DNA from: Adineta steineri
Lineage: Eukaryota > Rotifera > Eurotatoria > Adinetida > Adinetidae
NCBI GenBank assembly: GCA_905250115.1
Contig: CAJNOI010000010.1
Span: 209,847 to 273,846, forward strand
Direction of reading: 5' to 3'
DNA length: 64,000 nt
Below, in pieces: positions 61,796 to 64,000 of this stretch. The translations under genes and the position numbers were made by a program. How positions within the stretch are numbered: position 1 is the first letter of the stretch; every line of letters begins with the position of its first letter. A model generated the notes under the pieces. That model saw only the letters and a list, made by a program, of their open reading frames with translations. It was not told where the DNA came from and did no database searches.

Positions 61796-63964
61796 TTACA
61801 TAATTGAACATATTCTAGAATTCTTATTTTTATTTGGCGGTAAATTTTGTGAAGATTTTCCCAAGAAAAATCTTGAAAAAAAACCAGGTTGGGATTCATT
61901 TAATTCAGTATATGAATTTATTATTGGATGTGAAGGAAAACTATTATGAAGATTATCAATTGTTCCTAAAGATTTTGCTTGACTTTCTTCATTAGAAGTA
62001 TCTGTTGTACTACGACTAACACTTGTTGATGATTCTGATTGTTGACTATTAGAAATATTTTTTGTTAATTTCGTTTTCGCAATTGATTCTGTATTTGTAT
62101 TAATATTATTATTGTCCGATGATTTTACCTGTTGACTTTCTTCTGATGTAGATGTAGATGTAGATGATTCTTCAGATGATGAAATCTGTTTTCGATTTCT
62201 ACGATCTAATTTTGTACCATATTTATATGATTTATCAGTAGATGAAATATGATTAGTTGATTTTGTTAAATCATCTGTCATGTTGTCATATACATCAGTT
62301 TTTAATGTTGTAGAATCTTTACTACTTATAGAAGAACTGCTTGATTTTAATATTGAACGTAGTGGTTTGAATTCTCCATTTATTCCTAAATGTGTTGTAT
62401 TCTTCAATACACTTTCTATTGATGTAGACGAGCTATCAGAATCCAAATTTGATTCAGAATGTAAAGGAAATCTTTTTCTAAATGATTCGTTGTATTGAAA
62501 CAATCCATCTGCAGTTGTTCGTTTAGTCATTGTTAATTGATGATTAAGACGTGAGATACTTTTTGTAATTTTGTTTTCTGAATCTATACGAATGGTAAGA
62601 AAAATAATGATTTATCATATGGGAAAAAGTAAACATACTTTCACTATCTTCTTCATTGTCAAATGATCTACTTTGAGCAAGAACTACTGTTAGACAACCA
62701 CCACAAACAACTTTCGTTACATTGTATCTTTTAAATTTCTCAATAGAACACGGTTGAAATTCATTTGAATGAGCTCCATAACTCAATTTGCCATGTTTAC
62801 CATCACCAAATACATATAAATCACCTTGAGAACTAAGAATAGCTGTGTGAGCTTCACCAGCAGCTATAGATATAACATCATCTGGTAAATTCAATTTAAT
62901 ACATTCAAAATATTTTGCAAATGGAACTCCAACACCAAGACCAAGTTGACCACGATCACCTCTTCCTATAAATAAAAAGAAATTTTATATATTGATTCTA
63001 ATTATAATAAAAGGAAATCTATGTTCGTTCTTTATACCACAAGTATAAACATTTCCATTTTCTGTTAATACAACCGTATATTGATTTCCGCATGCCACAG
63101 CTTTAACAGGTTCTGGTAGTGAAACTTCTAATGGACTAATATATTGATCTGTTACTGTTCGTCCGAATTGTTTATTTTCATTATTTCCACATAAAAATAA
63201 TCGATGATTTTCATTGATTAATGCTGTATGATAATATCCACATGAACTAAAAAAAAAGTAATTTCTAATTAATTATCGAAATATTTTTTGTTTTCATCAA
63301 TAATTTACATAGAAAAAACTGAATATTCTAATCTAAGTTCTTCGGGTAGTTTTATAAAAGAATAATTAGGTGAATATCCACATTGACTATCTTCATTTGA
63401 TCCCCAAACATAAACTTCACCATATATTGTTAATGCACATGAATGTTCAGCACCCATTGAAATTTCTTTCCATGATATTCTTCTATTAAAACATTTTATT
63501 TTAACAGGATATGAATAAATAGTTGTTGATTCATTTGAATCAATACCTAATTGATAATAATTATTTGAACCAAATCCATATAATGAACCTTGATTTGTAG
63601 CAACTAATGATGATTCACGACCACATGCAGCTAAAATAATTTTTTCACCTGTATTACCAAATTTTAAACTTTTGATACATGAAACTTTATCGATATTATT
63701 CGTATGACCAAGACCCAATTGTCCTAAATATATATTTAACTAGAACTCAAAAATTATATTTTTCTTCTTTTTTTTACTACCTGAATTATTATCACCAAAA
63801 GCAAATGCACGACCACTTTCAGTAACAATAATCGAATGTCTATCACCAGCAGCCATATGTATTATAGGATCATTTCGAATATGAAATTTTTCATTGATAG
63901 GTAAATATGTTTTACCTAATAGATATATGTGTGGAATACTATCGTCATCTTCTTCAGAGTTCAT
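61796..63964 (-). CDS. RPGR: RPGR-like RCC1-repeat ciliary protein with C-terminal CaaX box
   Basis: Five exons: 63781-63964, 63309-63723, 63038-63246, 62639-62965, 61796-62583, giving 640 aa. Residues 10-370 form an RCC1 propeller: AAGDRHSIIVTESGRAFAFG, AACGRESSLVATNQGSLYGF, MGAEHSCALTIYGEVYVWG, ACGNQYTVVLTENGNVYTCG, AAGEAHTAILSSQGDLYVFG. The spacing of about 52 residues is typical. The tail is Ser/Thr-rich and disordered and ends RICSIM, so the last four residues CSIM form a CaaX prenylation motif. RPGR is the RCC1 protein known to combine this propeller with a CaaX end in its constitutive isoform; it acts at the ciliary transition zone with RPGRIP1 and is carried by PDE6D. The gene has no glutamate-rich ORF15-type exon. 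The start lies 36 bp from the window end, so its promoter is not visible. Confidence 0.88.
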
Positions 63965-64000
63965 TTTGTTTAGTCTGTCTTATTTCCTTTTCTTAAACTA

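Overview
The window looks like nuclear DNA of a bdelloid-rotifer-type invertebrate. It is strongly AT-rich, and its genes are split by many very short introns (mostly about 50-70 bp, GT..AG). It carries animal genes (ribosomal protein L10a, a PP6-subunit-like ankyrin protein, an ITCH/WWP-type HECT ligase, FEM1, a GAPR-1-like CAP protein, RPGR). Beside them are a gene of fungal or bacterial character (an intronless 6-phosphogluconate dehydrogenase), alcohol dehydrogenase fragments, decayed non-LTR reverse transcriptases and TGTGGG-like motifs, the repeat type reported for bdelloid telomeres. The species cannot be fixed from the sequence alone.

Layout. 1-2.3 kb: an inverted-repeat cluster, then RPL10A (+). 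2.5-6.8 kb: a 17-exon ankyrin-repeat protein (-). 7.3-12.1 kb: an accessory island bounded by two inverted alcohol-dehydrogenase fragments, holding 460-bp tandem units, three copies of a GC-rich 275-bp module and a broken reverse transcriptase with intron-like gaps. 13.6-18.9 kb: an F-box/leucine-rich protein (-). 20.4-21.0 kb: a transposon relic. 21.8-25.1 kb: HECT E3 ligase (-), divergent from 6PGD (+, 26.3-27.8 kb). 28.4-30.5 kb: FEM1 (-). 31.3-33.0 kb: a U-box/tyrosine-kinase-like fusion (-). 33.3-35.0 kb: a protein with a coilin-N-like start (-). 36.6-37.5 kb: a lectin-like membrane protein (+). 37.5-41.4 kb: microsatellites, a duplicated segment and an ABCA pseudogene. 41.4-44.6 kb: an F-box gene with one leucine-rich repeat per exon, holding an assembly gap and a hAT-type MITE. 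46.3-47.0 kb: a pyridoxamine-oxidase-fold protein (-). 48.3-49.1 kb: a CAP protein (-). 49.8-51.6 kb: an unrecognised, possibly RNA-binding protein (+). 51.6-59.9 kb: gene-poor, with a broken segmental duplication, a hAT-like relic and a second dead reverse transcriptase. 59.9-60.8 kb: a methyltransferase (-). 61.8-64.0 kb: an RPGR-like protein ending in a CaaX box (-).

Exon coordinates were derived by hand from GT..AG junctions and reading-frame continuity; each multi-exon model given with exact exons sums to an open frame. Five genes belong to ubiquitin-ligase families (two F-box, HECT, FEM1, U-box), but nothing in the sequence shows that they act together. Functions rest on recognising family motifs by eye, not on database searches.
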